A stretch of 64,000 nucleotides of DNA from Guadua angustifolia (lineage: Eukaryota > Streptophyta > Magnoliopsida > Poales > Poaceae): assembly GCA_036346375.1 (NCBI GenBank), contig CM070520.1, positions 42,551,854 to 42,615,853 of the forward strand, read 5' to 3'. The notes beneath the pieces were generated by a model. That model was not told where the DNA came from and made no database searches. It saw nothing but the letters and a program-made list of their open reading frames with translations. A program made the translations under genes and the position numbers. Of the stretch, positions 21,736 through 33,981 are shown piece after piece (the first letter of the stretch is position 1; each line of letters starts with the position of its first letter).

Positions 21736-24700
21736 TGTCGTGCCCCGAATTTACAAATTCGGACACCCTGTGTATTCGGCACTAGTCCAGGGATCGCGCT
21801 AGTGCACACAGGCTAAGCAGGTATAATATCACATCATACATGGCGGAATATTAAATATGTATTTCAAACATGTATATAAGCGAGTATACGACCTTATGGT
21901 CATCCTTACAATAATCGCCTACAGGGGCTTACAATTATCAAATAACAAAAGTTCAACAATGGAATAAATAAATCTTCGTGATGTTCCATCTTCTCCACAG
22001 AGCCTTGGCCGAGGCTCGATTCCCTAGTTCTCCGGCCCTTCAAGCGTACTCCTCTTCATAGCGGTGTAGTTTCTTCTTAATAAGTTTGTCATAAGGGTGA
22101 GTACACACGTACTCAACAAGTTATGCACAATCTGAGATCTATTTACTACATGCGTGGCTTGTTACAAAGGAAAGCTTTCTGGTTATTTTGCTTTGCAATC
22201 ATATTTTAAATTGTTATCTAATTAGATTAAAAGCATCAAAACTATATAATCATTATATTTCCCAATCTGTTTTTCACAATTTTTGGACACACAGTCCCTA
22301 CTCATTTTCCTTTGACACAGTCATCCCTCCCATTTTATTTTCCAACCCTACCCTTGGTGTAATCCCGAGCATTGTCGATCACAGTGGACTCGGCTATTCG
22401 AATAGTTCTAACACTCTGCGGTGGTTGTACACTTTACCCACAAGATCTGATCGTACACCACAAAGGCGATTAAGCATAACAAAGCTTTTGGAGACTTCCA
22501 TCTCCACCTAGAACCTCTCCGGGTTGCCTTCACTATCACTTCCCTCACTCAGGCTGAAGTATAGGACCGACAAACACCGTTGGACGGGTACCATGCCGTA
22601 GCCTGCAACACGCTCCTCCCATCTGATTACCCCATGTAGCTGCCACCCAGGTATCAAAGGTAAGACATCGAATCCTACTACACTAGGTCTTCCCATTCAG
22701 ACATGTGGTTGTCACGAGACTTCAGGTCAAAAGGCTTGCAAGGTAAGGTCCTTAACTGACCAAGGCAAGACATTCTTCTCTCAATTTGGCACACAGCCCT
22801 CTCAACACTCAACCACCCCCATTTGCCACACAGGCCCACAGCTGCGAAGTCTCGGTCCACTTGCCCCAGTCTAAATCAATTCCACCCCAAGTTGTTAACG
22901 ATTGCAACACATGCTCATATTCATCTTTCATGTAGAACCACAGGTCTCTACATTCCAATGTTAATACCAACATCATTCCACATTTCATTAAAAAGCATTC
23001 ACTATTCTTTAGTCGGTATTGATTTGTAATCCAAATGGAATGGTTCACGTACATGCATGGCTAAGCAACTATTCACGGTCTAGCCTCCCGTGTTGGCACA
23101 ACCACATCAACCAACTAAATTTACCCAACAAGTAATCAAGGATTCATGGCATACAAATGATATCAAGGTAGCATAAACAATTTGGTTGGATAGCTAATTC
23201 ACCCAAAATAATTTAAGTCATTTTTAATTGAATTAGCATGCATAGTTTAAAACAAAGTATATTTCAAAATTAGGAACAACATGGTCAAAGCATAACTTGC
23301 CTTCAAAAAGCGGTGATCTGCTCAAGTCAAATCTTGTCTTTGAAATTCCCCTCGTAACCCTCTCAGGTAAATCAACGTCTATTTAAAATCAATATGAACA
23401 CAATAAATACATTTTACAAAGAGAAAATTCACCTCTAAAAATTCCATAAAATTCACCATTAAATAGACCTTGATTTTACAAATTTTTAAAAATTTAAATC
23501 ACTCAAATCGGAGTTAAAACGCAAAAGTTATAAGTGTTTGAACTTCTAAAATAAATTAAAAAGGAATAAACCGAATTTCTCTATTTATTTTTATATGGAA
23601 AATCCTGAAATTTATGACGTCAGCCTTACTGTAGATGACATCAGCACCGAGACAGATTTTCTTCCAAATATATTTTTGAAAATTGATTTATGACGTCAGC
23701 ATAGTTAATTATGACGTCAGCACCGAGTTAATTTTCTACCGGAAAATATATATTTAAAAATAATTATGACGTCGTCATCACTATTTATGACGTCATTGAC
23801 CGAGCGATTCGACATGTGGGCCCCACTTGATGGCGTGGCGGCGTTCTCATCCTCGTTGAAATCAGCGGCGATAATTAAACCGAAAAACAATTCAATTACT
23901 CCGGTCATGCGTCAAGATTCGCGCAATCGAGATCACCGGTCACGATTGCACCGACATTTTTGAGCGACACCCACGTCTTGACCGTGGCTCCATCCCAACC
24001 GACGGATCAAGATCTAACGGCTACGCTAATCGGCGCGTCGGCGATCGGCACTAATGGCGGCGCCTCGGCTTTTGAGCAACACGCGTCGCAGCGAATTGGC
24101 CCATGGTGCGGCGAAATCCGATCCATCGATTTAAATTCAGCGGCTCATTACTCGGAAATTCTCGCTATTTCCTCCGATTTAATAGCTTCTGATCATTTGA
24201 GTTGCGTGGCACATTATCAACCATACGATTCGGATCAGCGGCTAACTTTTGAAAGCGGGGTTTCTTGTTGCTAGGACTACGTGGCAAATTCTGATCGTCG
24301 ATGCTAATCCAGCGACTATTAACTAACACGAATTTCATACACCGTGGGCAATCCTTCCTTGGGCACGTGGCACTAATCGACCATCCATTTCACATCCTAC
24401 GGTGAGATCTATAGCACATTGTTACGGTCTCTAATCTGCGCGAGAACACGTGGACTAACCACAATCGTTCGATGCAAAATCGGCGGACGTCGTTGTTCGA
24501 GAGCTTCGGTGATGCCGCGAGTGGATGTGCGGCCGGAGGAAGAAAATGACCCAAGTGCGGCGATCCGCGATGCTTTGGCGAGATGGAGTAACCCCGGATG
24601 CGGCTCGGCGGGCTTTACTCGATGGTCTTGGCGGCGGAGGATCACGGGTGGCGCAAGCTGCACGGCGGATGCTCACGGCGCCGGCGGGGCGTGTGGTGTC

Positions 24701-25323
24701 TCTGGTGAACCTTGGGACGCGTGAAAGGGCTCAATCTATGCGGAAGGAAGTGATTTATACGCCGAGCTAGATGATGAAGCGAAAGAGATAGTGCTCCGGC
24801 GTTAATGGCGACGGTTTCTTCGGCGGTAACAGCTGACGGCGGCGCTTCGTTCGCATGGAGACGAGGCGACGCGGCTCGAATCCGTCCGTCCACGTAGAAT
24901 CCAACGGCATGGGCAGTGAAACGGCACGGGTGAATCGCAACCGTGCGATGCAAATCGAACGGCGAGCGATCGGCGTCGTTTAGGGTTCAGCCGGTGCGCA
25001 CAGTATTGGGCTCGGCCCGTTACTGTTCAACCGATTTTTAATGATTTTGTGATTAAAAATAATTCCGAATATTCATTTAATTAATTTGGGGCACTTAAAA
25101 CATCAAAAAAATTCTAGAAAAATTCTGAAAAATATTTTAGGACATTTTGAACTCAAATAAAATATTTCCATTTAAATTTCATTAAAACTTTTCATTGTTA
25201 AATTAATTTACAGAAAAGAACTAATTTCCAAAAATTCGAATAAATCCAAATAAATTCTAGAAATTCTCAAAAATTTAGAATAAATTATAAAATTCAAAAA
25301 TAACTGAATTTGAGGATGTTACA
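21736..25323 (-). mobile_element. 3' LTR of the Tekay-like element (3588 bp)
   Basis: Its reverse complement starts TGTAACATCC beside the polypurine tract at 25324-25340 and ends CACGACA at 21736. It aligns throughout with 38453-42099. Most differences are short indel clusters at CAG/CTG sites, for example 'aagcaggtat' against 'aaacagggtat'. It contains no gene; ORFs inside are background. Confidence 0.93.
24752..24759 (-). promoter_or_regulatory. putative TATA box in the 3' LTR
   Basis: TATAAATC on the minus strand, followed downstream by a GC-rich stretch that fits an R/U5 leader. The other LTR keeps the same motif at 41521-41527. It would drive element transcription toward lower coordinates. 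Confidence 0.5.
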
Positions 25324-25340
25324 AACCTCCTCCCCCTTAA
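25324..25340 (-). other. polypurine tract of the Tekay-like element
   Basis: On the minus strand it reads TTAAGGGGGAGGAGGTT, immediately before the LTR start. It primes plus-strand DNA synthesis and confirms the orientation. Confidence 0.85.
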
Positions 25341-25360
25341 CAGAATCTCGACCCCGAGAT

Positions 25361-25500
25361 TCAGGGCTGGCTAGAAAATAACTCAGGAAATTCCTTCTTT
25401 AAATCTTCTTCGCGTTCCCAAGTTGCCTCGCTTTCTGAATATTTGCTCCACTGAACCCTGCAAAAGCGGGTTGACTTGTTTCTAGTTTCACGATCCATGG
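25361..25500 (-). pseudogene. C-terminal half of chromodomain, cut off by the nested element
   Basis: Encodes the end of the Tekay-like pol: ETRNKSTRFCRVQWSKY, then ATWEREEDLKKEFPELF and a stop. This is the core of a chromovirus chromodomain, which guides integration to particular chromatin. Its N-terminal half (HPVKILDTM) lies at 32797 upward. The two halves join in frame once the nested element and one CATGG copy are disregarded. Confidence 0.85.
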
Positions 25501-26442
25501 TGATGAGGACATCCCAAGCTCTGACGACCATGTCAACACAATTCAAAGTGTGATCGTCGGGATCACCAAGTTGGTTTTCGATGACCAAGATGTTCGCCAC
25601 GATACTTCAACCAAATTTCACGGACCCGATCACTCGAGCTCGCTAAACAAATTCAAGATCGGTGAAGCAGCTAACTTAAGTCTCCTTCAAAATTTTAACA
25701 ACTTATTGGTGCTTCCAACTTCCACTTCTTTTGTTGAACTTAGGTACATTACAAGGGCCCTTTTTCAAAACAATTCTGGAGATAATCTGAGCATACAATA
25801 TGGTCATGGGCCATATCACTGTAAAGATAATGAAGTCAAGATTACAACCTTTCAAACCGCTTGTCGTTTGACTTCTGAAACAAAAGTTATTACTGTTTTC
25901 ATGGAAGGTGCACATGCTGTCAAGTCTTACGCGAGAATTGAAGAGTCTTCACCATTACCAACCCAAGATGGCTTTTGGATATCCAAGATAATTTATTTAG
26001 TTTTGATTTGCTTTCACACTAGTTCTGGTTTGCTTTCACACCAGTTCTAGTTTGCTTTTACACCTAAACTAGGAGGTTGTTCCTAGTATAAATACTCTAG
26101 TACTCCATCCATTAGAGAACAACTTTTGAACATTTTAAACAAACATATCAGATTCTGACCAAGCTGTTTGAGTGTCTTACACCTTTGTTCTTGTGAGTTC
26201 TTACGGGCTTGCGAGAGATCCTCTGGGGTCCCCTAGTTAGTGCTCTAGGCTTCCGGGCCTTTTGTGTGGATTAGTTCGGATTGTGGTTTTGTGATCGTTA
26301 GGAGATCGAGTTGGAGACCAACAGGCTTGGTTCATTTCTCCCGTCATTGGGTGCATCCAACCTTGGCAGGTATAAAGCTAGTTATCCTACATTTATCTAC
26401 CTCTTCACGTGAAGATCGGGCCACCCCAAGCGTGGCGCATCA
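25501..26442 (+). mobile_element. 5' LTR of CRM-like element (942 bp)
   Basis: Starts TGATGAGGAC and ends GGCGCATCA, matching 31840-32796. A possible promoter/leader part lies around 'ctagtataaatactctagtactcc' (about 26077-26100), where TATAAATA is a good TATA box. It contains an ORF remnant equivalent to the pol C-terminus described for the 3' LTR. Confidence 0.9.
26082..26089 (+). promoter_or_regulatory. putative TATA box of the CRM-like 5' LTR
   Basis: TATAAATA is followed about 25-30 bases later by 'ccatccattagagaacaac', a plausible transcription start region. The 3' LTR keeps the same motif (about 32436-32443). Confidence 0.5.
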
Positions 26443-26456
26443 TCATATATCGAGCT
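26443..26456 (+). other. degraded primer-binding site of the CRM-like element
   Basis: The bases after the LTR read TCATATATCGAGC, which resembles TGGTATCAGAGC with several changes and one deletion. Low confidence as a functional site. Confidence 0.4.
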
Positions 26457-27092
26457 TTTCGTTGTCCGCAGTAGGTTTCGCCATCTTCCACATATCACTT
26501 TAGTCATCACGTGTTCTTGTGTTCTCCATCATGTGTCCCAAGTCCTAGAGTCTACAAACTGAAAATTACCAAAATCTTTGTTTAGTACCATTGATCTTGC
26601 ATCGAGTTACCACATCGAGTCGCTGGTCACCATCATCTTCTTGCACCGAGTTCATCTTTCTTGTTGGCATTTTTCTTTAAAAAAAAAAGAAGTTACGAAA
26701 AAAAAACAAAGCTCAAAAAAAAGAAAAAAAGAAAAAAAAGAAAGTAAAAAAAATGAAAGAAGAGTGTGTGTTGCAGATTGCAAAAGTGCAAGTTTCAGAT
26801 TGATAGTCTTGAATCTTTGGGTGCATAGGGCAGTGACCTCTACACTTTTTTTTTGTGGTATTCGACACTAGATTGTGGTACTATTATCCCCTTTGATCAG
26901 CCCTCCAAGCTCCACCAAAAACCGAAGTTGGATCCTTCACTCGTAATCCTTCGATCACACGATCACGGTAGTGGTACTACCACCATTGCACTCATGATCC
27001 TTTAGAACAAGTAAGAACTTTGGTAAGTAAGAGGTGAGGTTGTGTGACTCCACAATTTACCCATTTCCACTATTGCTTTGCTAGAATCTAAC
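26457..27092 (+). other. untranslated leader of CRM-like element with a purine-rich A tract
   Basis: No gene. At about 26679-26758 there is a nearly pure A/G run (aaaaaagaaaaaaa type). The remainder is ordinary leader sequence up to gag. Confidence 0.5.
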
Positions 27093-28470
27093 ATGGCAGG
27101 ATCTAATTCGAGTGTTCATGGGAGTAATCATCGAGAAGATGAACCTCCAGTCACAAGAGTTGAGCTACGACAATTAGAAAACACTGTGATGCAAGCCATG
27201 GAAAGGATGTTCAATACACATCTCCACCTATTGGTGGACAGGAACATAACCAGAGCTAATCCTCATGTAGTGGCCGGTGATGAGGAGTTCAGATTGGAGG
27301 CAATGAAGATGAGATAAATAACCACCTTGGAGATGGTCATGGTGTAATGCATGGTCGTAATATGGCTGCCCATGCTAGGCGGCGTGGAAGAGGAGCACCG
27401 CAGGCGAGGCTTTGGCCCTCGAGTGCACTTTGATGATGAAGAATTTCAAGATGATTATGACCACGGTGAAGAATATGATGATAATGAGAACTTTTTGCAG
27501 ATCAAGAGCGATTGGGACAGCACCAAGCTCACAGGCGAGGTGCTGCCCATGTTAATGGGGATATGCTAGAGGTCATCGCCATAGGGCGACCAAGATGGAA
27601 TTGCTCGAATCAAGTTGGCGTTCCTAAATTCTGAGGAAGAAAGCCGGATGCATATCTTGAGTGGGAGGAGCAATGCGATCAAATTTTAAGTGCACAATCT
27701 CACGATCGGAGGCGAGTAAACCTTGTTTACATTGAGTTTTGGATATGCTCTCACTTGGTGGAATCAAATACAAGAGAATCAACTTGTATTGGGGCATAAT
27801 TATATCAACACATGGGCTGATATGAAACAAGTAATGAGAAGGCGCTTTGTGCCATCAAGTTATCAGTATGACCTTCGTAATAAACTTGCGGGCTTTGAAG
27901 CAAGGGTCTAGATCGTGGATGAGTATTATAAAGAGATGGAATTACTCTTGGTTAGTGCGGGAATTAGAGAAGATGCTGAATCAAAAATGGCTAGATTTTT
28001 GCATGGTCTTAATAATGAAATTTCAAGTTTTGTTGAGATGTTTCCATATGATAATCTGCAAGTACTTGTTGATCAAGCCATGCGCACCGAGAGGAAGATT
28101 CAGCAAGAAGGACATGGAAAGTCATTTGGCAACCGATCCATTTCATCTCCTTGGCGTCGCCAACAAACTGGTCCATCAGAAAATAGTGGTCGATTGCAAG
28201 GTACAATTTCCAAGCCCTCACCAACTATTCATGCTACGAAATCAACTGTTTCTTCGGCCTCGTCACCTATAACTCGCCAAGATAATCGACGTCCTATAGC
28301 AAGTACAGCAACACCCACGATAGCATCAATTCTTTGCATCGTCATCTTATAGCCGAGAAATTGCCGTGGACATATTCTTCTGCTGAATGTCCTAGTCGAA
28401 GAACCATGATTATAAATGAGCATGGTGAATGGGAACTGAAAGTGATTGAGAAGAAGATGTTCCACAAAAT
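27093..28470 (+). pseudogene. gag of the CRM-like element (frameshifted)
   Basis: Opens MAGSNSSVHGSNHREDEPP at 27093, with an acidic region, then a gag domain in pieces: ALTWWNQIQENQ and VMRRRFVPSSYQYDL (27750-27870), MDEYYKEMELLLVSAGI (27915 on) and ARFLHGLNNEISSFVEM. Ser/Gln/Pro-rich linkers follow, then a damaged zinc-knuckle region near 28330-28400 and NEHGEWE. The stops and frameshifts at about 27317, 27690, 27911 and 28350 leave it non-coding as read. Confidence 0.8.
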
Positions 28471-28579
28471 GAAGCAATGATTAATGATGAGAATGAAATC
28501 CAAGGCTGCGAGGATGACAACAATTGTTTTATTTCTCGTCGAGTACTTAGTGTGCATGTTGTGAAAGAAGAAAATGGGC

Positions 28580-29110
28580 AGCGACACAATATTTTTCACA
28601 CTCAGCGGCATGATCAAAGACAAGCTATGTAGGATCATTGCTGATAATGGTAGTTGCAATAATATTGCTAGTCAAGAATTGGTTGAGAGATTGGGATTAA
28701 AACAACGGCGTCACCCGCTCCATACAAGATGCAATGGCTTAATGATTGTGATGCTAGCTTGAGTAAGTAACATTGTAACCGTCCCTTTCTCTATTGGAAA
28801 GTACCATGATCAGGTTGAGTGTGATGTGGTCCCAATGCAAGCATGCCAATTGCTGTTGGGAAGACCTTGGTTGTATGATCGTGATGTTCAGATTTGCGGT
28901 CAAACCAACAAGCTTGTTTTCAAGTACAAAGGAGAGTGTATCACTTTGCTTCCTTTAACACCGGAGGAAATCATGAAGGATGATCTTAAAAGAAAACAGC
29001 GAGAGAGTGAGAAACAATTGAGTGAGACCCACACACATAGTGAGCAAGTGAATCCAAAGCCAAATAAAACTCCGACCACAAAGAACCAAGCCAACGGAAA
29101 AGAGGAATAG
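28580..29110 (+). pseudogene. protease region of CRM-like pol
   Basis: Contains IIADNGSCNNIASQELVERL, the retropepsin active-site region with DNG, followed after a frameshift by VPMQACQLLLGRPWLYDRDV and LLPLTPEEIMKDD. These are the usual blocks between gag and RT in this gypsy branch. It cleaves the polyprotein during particle assembly. Interrupted by at least one frameshift and TGA near 28760. Confidence 0.75.
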
Positions 29111-29249
29111 TGATGATAGCTAGGAAGGGGACTTTAAAGAATTGAGCGAACCCAATGCCAAGTTCTTTGTACTCTTGTGCAAGGATAATTTTCTTTCAAC
29201 TAATGACTTACCCTCTACCTTGCCTAGTGCTGTTTTTGATCTTTTACAG

Positions 29250-30600
29250 GACTATGAAGGCGTGTTTCGATGAGGTGCCACCAGTTACACCACCAAAAGA
29301 GGCATTGAGCATCAAATTGATCTTGTTTCGGTGCTCCACTTCCAAACCGACCACCATACCGCACCAATCCAGAAGAAACAAAGGAGATTCAGCGACAAGT
29401 TCAAGATTTACTCAACAAAGGCTATGTAAGGGAAAGTCTCTCACCTTGCGCTGTTCCTGTTCTATTAGTTCCAAAAAAAGATGGTTCTTGGAGAATGTGC
29501 ATTGATTGTCGAGCCATTAACAACATAACTGTCCGTTATAGGCATCCAATTCCTAGACTTGATGACATGCTTGATGAGCTTAGTGGTGCTAGTATTTTCA
29601 CAAAAATGGACTTGCGAAGTGGTTATCACCAAATTCAAATGAAGGAAGGAGATGAGTGGAAAACTGCTTTCAAAACAAAATTTGGCTTGTATGAATGGCT
29701 TGTCATGCCTTTTGGATTGACAAATGCGCCTAGCACTTTTATGAGATTGATGAATCATGTGCTTAGAGCTTTCATTGGCAAGTTTGTTGTTGTTTACTTT
29801 GATGATATCTTAATTTCTGACAAATCTTTAAAAGAGCATATTGAGCATATTCAATGTGTACTTCTTGTCTTCTTGGAATGAATGCTTGTATGCTAACCTT
29901 GCCAAATGCACCTTTTGCACCGACAAGATAGTTTTTCTTGGATTTGTTGTTTCAGGACAAGGTGTGGAGGTGGATGAAGAAAAGATCAAAGTTGTTAAGT
30001 GAATGGTTGCCTCCACAAAATGTGAGCCAAGTCTGGAGTTTTCTTGGACTTGCTAGCTTCTATCGACGATTTGTAAAAACTTTAGCACCATTGCTGCTCC
30101 CATCAACGAATTGACCAAGAAAAGGCGTGCCCTTTCATTGGGGTGAAGCACAAGAAAAGGCATTTGAAGATCTGAAATCAAAACTAACAATGACTTCCTC
30201 CTTGCACTTCTGACTTGGTAAGACCTTTGAAATTGAGTGTGATGCAAGTGGTGTGGGGATAGGTGGAGTTCTCATGCAAGACGTCGGCTGTTGCATACTT
30301 TAGTGAGAAGCTAAGTGGACCAACTCTCAATTACTCTATCTATGATAAGGAATTATATGCTCTTGTGAGGAGTTTGGAAACATGGCAACATTATCTTTTG
30401 CCTAAAGAATTTGTGATACATTCAGATCATGAATCTTTGAAACATCTTAAGGGCCAACTAAAATTGAACCGAAGGCATGCTAAATGGAGTGAATTCATTG
30501 AATCTTTTCACTATATTATTAAGTACAAGAAAGGGAAGGATAACATTGTAGCTGATGCTTTGTCTAGACGTCATGCTTTACTTTCTCAGCTTGATGCTAA
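29250..30600 (+). pseudogene. reverse transcriptase and RNase H of the CRM-like element
   Basis: RT motifs occur in order: VPVLLVPKKDGSWRMCIDC (frameshifted near 29490), FTKMDLRSGYHQIQMKEGD, VMPFGLTNAPSTFMRLMNH and the catalytic box VVYFDDILI. After a frameshift near 29880 comes FLGLASFYRRFVK. RNase H starts at ECDASGVGIGGVLMQ (about 30236) and continues in the ORF 30263-30709 with IHSDHESLKHL and KKGKDNIVADALSRR. Multiple frameshifts make it inactive as read. Confidence 0.88.
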
Positions 30601-30699
30601 AATTCTTGGACTAGAAAGTATCAAGGACTTGTATGCTAATGATTCCTATTTTTACGAACCATATTCCAAATGTCGTAATAATAAGGGGGGAAAAGTTTC

Positions 30700-31839
30700 A
30701 TTTGCATGATGGTTTCTTATTTGAACTAACAAACTTTGCATCCCATTGTTCTATTCGTTTTATGCTTATACAGAAGCCCATGCGGAGGTCTTATGGGACA
30801 TTTTGGAGCCAAGAAAACTGAAAGTGTGTTGGTGATCATTTCTTTGGCCAAAGATCGACGGGAAGTAGGGCGCTACGTCTTTGCGATCACGAGACATGTC
30901 ACAAAGCTAAGTCACGCTTAAATCCTTATGGTCTATATTCGCCTTTACCAATTCCTAATGCACCATGGGAAGACATTTCTATGGATTTTATTCTTGGTTT
31001 ACCTCGGACGAAGAGGAATGATTCAGTTTTCGTGGTAGTTGATAGGTTTAGCAAAATGGCACATTTCATTCCATGTCATAAAAGCAACGATGCTTCACAT
31101 ATTCTTGACTTATTCTTTAGGGGCGTTGTGCGGTTGCATGGGATACCACGAACCATTGTTTGAGATCGAGACACTAAATTCTTGAGCTATTTTTGGAAGG
31201 CGTTGTGGGAAAACTTGGAACAAAATTACTATTTTCTACAACTTGCCATCCCCAAGCAGACGGTCAAAGCTGAAGTTGTGAATCGAACATTATCTATGAT
31301 GTTGCGAGCAATTTTAAGAAGAACTTGAAAATGTGGGAGGACTGCTTGCCTCATGTAGAATTTGCTTATAATAGGGCAACACATTCAAGCACAAAATTTT
31401 GTCCATTTGAAATTGTATATGGTTTCAAACCTATTGCTCCCATAGATCTCTTGGCTTTGCCTTTGCGAGAACGAACTAATCTGATGCAAGCAAGCGAGTG
31501 ACCTTGTGAAACAACTCCACCGAAGACTAAGGAAAATATTGAGAAGATGACAAGACAATATGAAAGCGAGCCAACAAGGGACGAAAGAAGATGTTATTTG
31601 AGCCGGGAGAGTTGGTATGGGTACATTTTCATAAGGAGCGCTTTCGAGAACAACGTAAAAGCAAATTGCAACCAAGAGCGAGATGGTCCTTTCAAAGTAC
31701 TTCAAAAGATCAATGACAATGCATATGAAGTTGACCTTCCAAGCAAGTATGGCGTAAGTAAGACCTTCAATGTCTCCGATCTCTCTCCTTTCTTCGGATC
31801 AACAGAGTCGAGGACGACTTCTTTTCAAGAGGGGGAGGA
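30700..31839 (+). pseudogene. integrase of the CRM-like element with C-terminal region running into the 3' LTR
   Basis: Zinc-binding and core parts are visible in alternating frames: MDFILGLPRTKRNDSVFVV (30981 on), HGIPRTIV*DRDTKFLS with a TGA in place of Ser, then AILRRT and a stop, CLPHVEFAYNRATHSSTK and PFEIVYGFKPIAPIDLLAL. The GPY/F-like part is DGPFKVLQKINDNAYEVDL with FNVSDLSPFFG (31600-31800). The ORF passes through the polypurine tract (FQEGEDDED) to the LTR. In the LTR another frame carries PITRARAKQIQDQVN, a typical C-terminal end of such integrases. Confidence 0.85.
31827..31839 (+). other. polypurine tract of the CRM-like element
   Basis: AAGAGGGGGAGGA lies directly before the LTR start TGATGAGG at 31840. 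It also codes for the end of the pol ORF. Confidence 0.85.
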
Positions 31840-32796
31840 TGATGAGGACATCCCAAGCTAGCTCTGACGACCATGTCAACACAATTCAAAGTGTGATCGA
31901 TCAGGATCACCAAGTTGGTTTTTCCAGTGACCAAGATGTTCGCCACGATACTTCAACCAAATTTCACAGACCGATCACTCGAGCTCGCGCTAAACAAATT
32001 CAAGATCAGGTGAACGCTAACTTAAGTCTCCTTCAAAATTTTAACAACTTATTGGTGCTTCCAACTTCCACTTCTTTTGTTGAACTTAGGTACATTACAA
32101 GGGGCCCTTTTGAAAACAATTCTGGAGATAATCTGAGCATACAATATGGTCATGGGCCATATCACTGTAAAGATAATGAAGTCAAGATTACAACCTTTCA
32201 AACCGCTTGTCGTTTTGACTTCTGAAGCAAAAGTTATTACTGTTTTCATGGAAGGTGCACATGCTGTCAAGTCTTACGCGAGAATTGAAGAGTCTTCACC
32301 ATTACCAACCCAAGATGGCTTTTGGATATCCAAGATAATTTATTTAGTTTTGATTTGCTTTCACACTAGTTCTGGTTTGCTTTCACACCAGTTCTAGTTT
32401 GCTTTTACACCTAAACTAGGAGGGTTGTTCCTAGTATAAATACTCTAGTACTCCATCCATTAGAGAACAACTTTTGAACATTTTAAACAAACATATCAGA
32501 TTACAGCCAAGCTGTTTGAGTGTCTTACACCTTTGTTCTTGTGAGTTCTTCTGGGCTTGCGAGAGATCCCTCTGGGGTCCCCTAGTTCGTGCTCTAGGCT
32601 TTCGGGCCTTTTGTGTGGATTAGTTCCGGATTGTGGTTTTGTGATCGTTCGGAGATCGAGTTGGAGACCAACAGGCTTCGGTTCATTTCTCCCCGTCATT
32701 GGGTCGCATCCAACCTTGGCAGGTATAAAGCTAGTTATCCTACATTTATCTACCTACTGTCGTGAAGATCGGGCCACCCCAAGCGTGAGCGCATCA
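31840..32796 (+). mobile_element. 3' LTR of CRM-like element (957 bp)
   Basis: Matches the 5' LTR at 25501-26442 with small indels, many at CAG/CTG sites. It ends GAGCGCATCA next to the CATGG duplication at 32797-32801. Confidence 0.9.
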
Positions 32797-33981
32797 CATG
32801 GTATCCAAGATCTTTACTGGATGTTCCTTATAAGTTAAATCCTCTTGTAACTCAATGGCTTCTATTGGCATTTGTTCCTCAAGTACTCGCAAGCACTTCT
32901 TCAATTGAGATACATGGAATACATCATGTACTCCTGCTAAAGACTGCGGCAATTCTAGCTGGTATGCAACCTCTCCTTTGCAACTCAAGATCTTGAATGG
33001 TCCCACATACCTCGGAGCAAGTTTTCCTTTAGCATGAAACTTTTTAACTCCCTTTAATGGTGTGACCTTGAGATATACATAATCCTTGGGCTCAAAACTC
33101 AAATCACGGCGTCGATTATCTGCATAACTCTTCTGTCTGGATTGTGCAGTCTTCAATCTTTCTCGAATTAATGCAATCTTTTCTTCTGCATATAAAAGTA
33201 CATCCGGTCCGAAGACATGGCGTTCTCCTGTCTCATTCTAGTTTAGTGGTGTTCGATACGGTCGACCATACAAAGCTTCAAAAGGCGACATTTTCAAACT
33301 GGCTTGATAGCTGTTATTGTAGCTAAACTCTGCATATGGTAAGCATTTGTCCCACAACGTGGTATATGACAAAGCACAGGCTCTTAACATATCTTCAAGT
33401 ATTTGATTAACCCTTTCAGTTTGACCATTTGTCTGGGGATGGTATGTTGTACTGAAGTTCAGGCGTGTACCCATAGCTGTATGCAGCTTATCCCAAAATC
33501 TCGAGATAAATTGAGTACCTCTGTCTGATACTATCCTCTTAGGTACACACAAGCACACTATTCTTGACATGTACAATTCTGCTAACTTATCTCCAGAATA
33601 AGTTGTTTTCACGGGTATAAAATGTGCAACTTTTGTTAACCGATCTACTATAATCCATATGGAATCATATCCACCTTGAGTTCTTGGCAACCCGGTGATG
33701 AAATCCATTCCGATCTCCTCCCATTTCCATTCGGGTATCTTTAGTGGTTGTAGCAATCCGGCTGGTCTCTGATGCATTGCTTTAACTCGTTGGCATACGT
33801 CACATAATGCTATGTGCTCAGCCACTTCTTTCTTCATATTAGGCCACCAAAATCTTTCCTTAAGATCCTGGTACATCTTAGCACTACCGGGGTGAATTGA
33901 ATACTTGGAATCATGTGCTTCTTCCAAAACCAACTGTTTCAATTCGGGTTTATGAGGTATCAGATTCATTTTTTCATCCAC
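32797..33981 (-). pseudogene. integrase of the Tekay-like element with first half of chromodomain
   Basis: The ORF 33238-33981 has the zinc-binding part (HDSKYSIHPGSAKM, CDVCQRVKAMHQ). The catalytic core is also there, with Asp in MDFITGLPRTQGG, Asp in VSDRGTQFIS and Glu in QTERVNQILEDML, a complete DDE triad. It stops at TAG in TPLN*NETG, where element 1 has Trp. The ORF 32797-33156 continues with LAPRYVGPFKILSCKGEV and HPVKILDTM, then meets the CRM-like element. A frameshift around 33966-33981 separates it from the RT ORF. Confidence 0.88.

Larger units (their letters stand above)
25501..32796 (+). mobile_element. complete CRM-like Ty3/gypsy chromovirus, nested in the Tekay-like chromodomain
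   Basis: Begins TGATGAGGACATCC and ends GCGCATCA. The target duplication CATGG is at 25496-25500 and 32797-32801. It is 7296 bp with LTRs of 942 and 957 bp. The internal region reads gag, protease, RT, RNase H, integrase on the + strand. The LTR start and the pol ORF leading straight through the polypurine tract toward the LTR resemble the centromeric-retrotransposon (CRM/CRR) lineage. That assignment rests on recalled motifs and needs a tree. The element is degenerate. Confidence 0.9.

Noticed and set aside
24409..24953. ORFs in the Tekay-like LTR, also at 41173-41670
   Set aside because: The two LTR copies do not preserve the frame, so there is no coding constraint.
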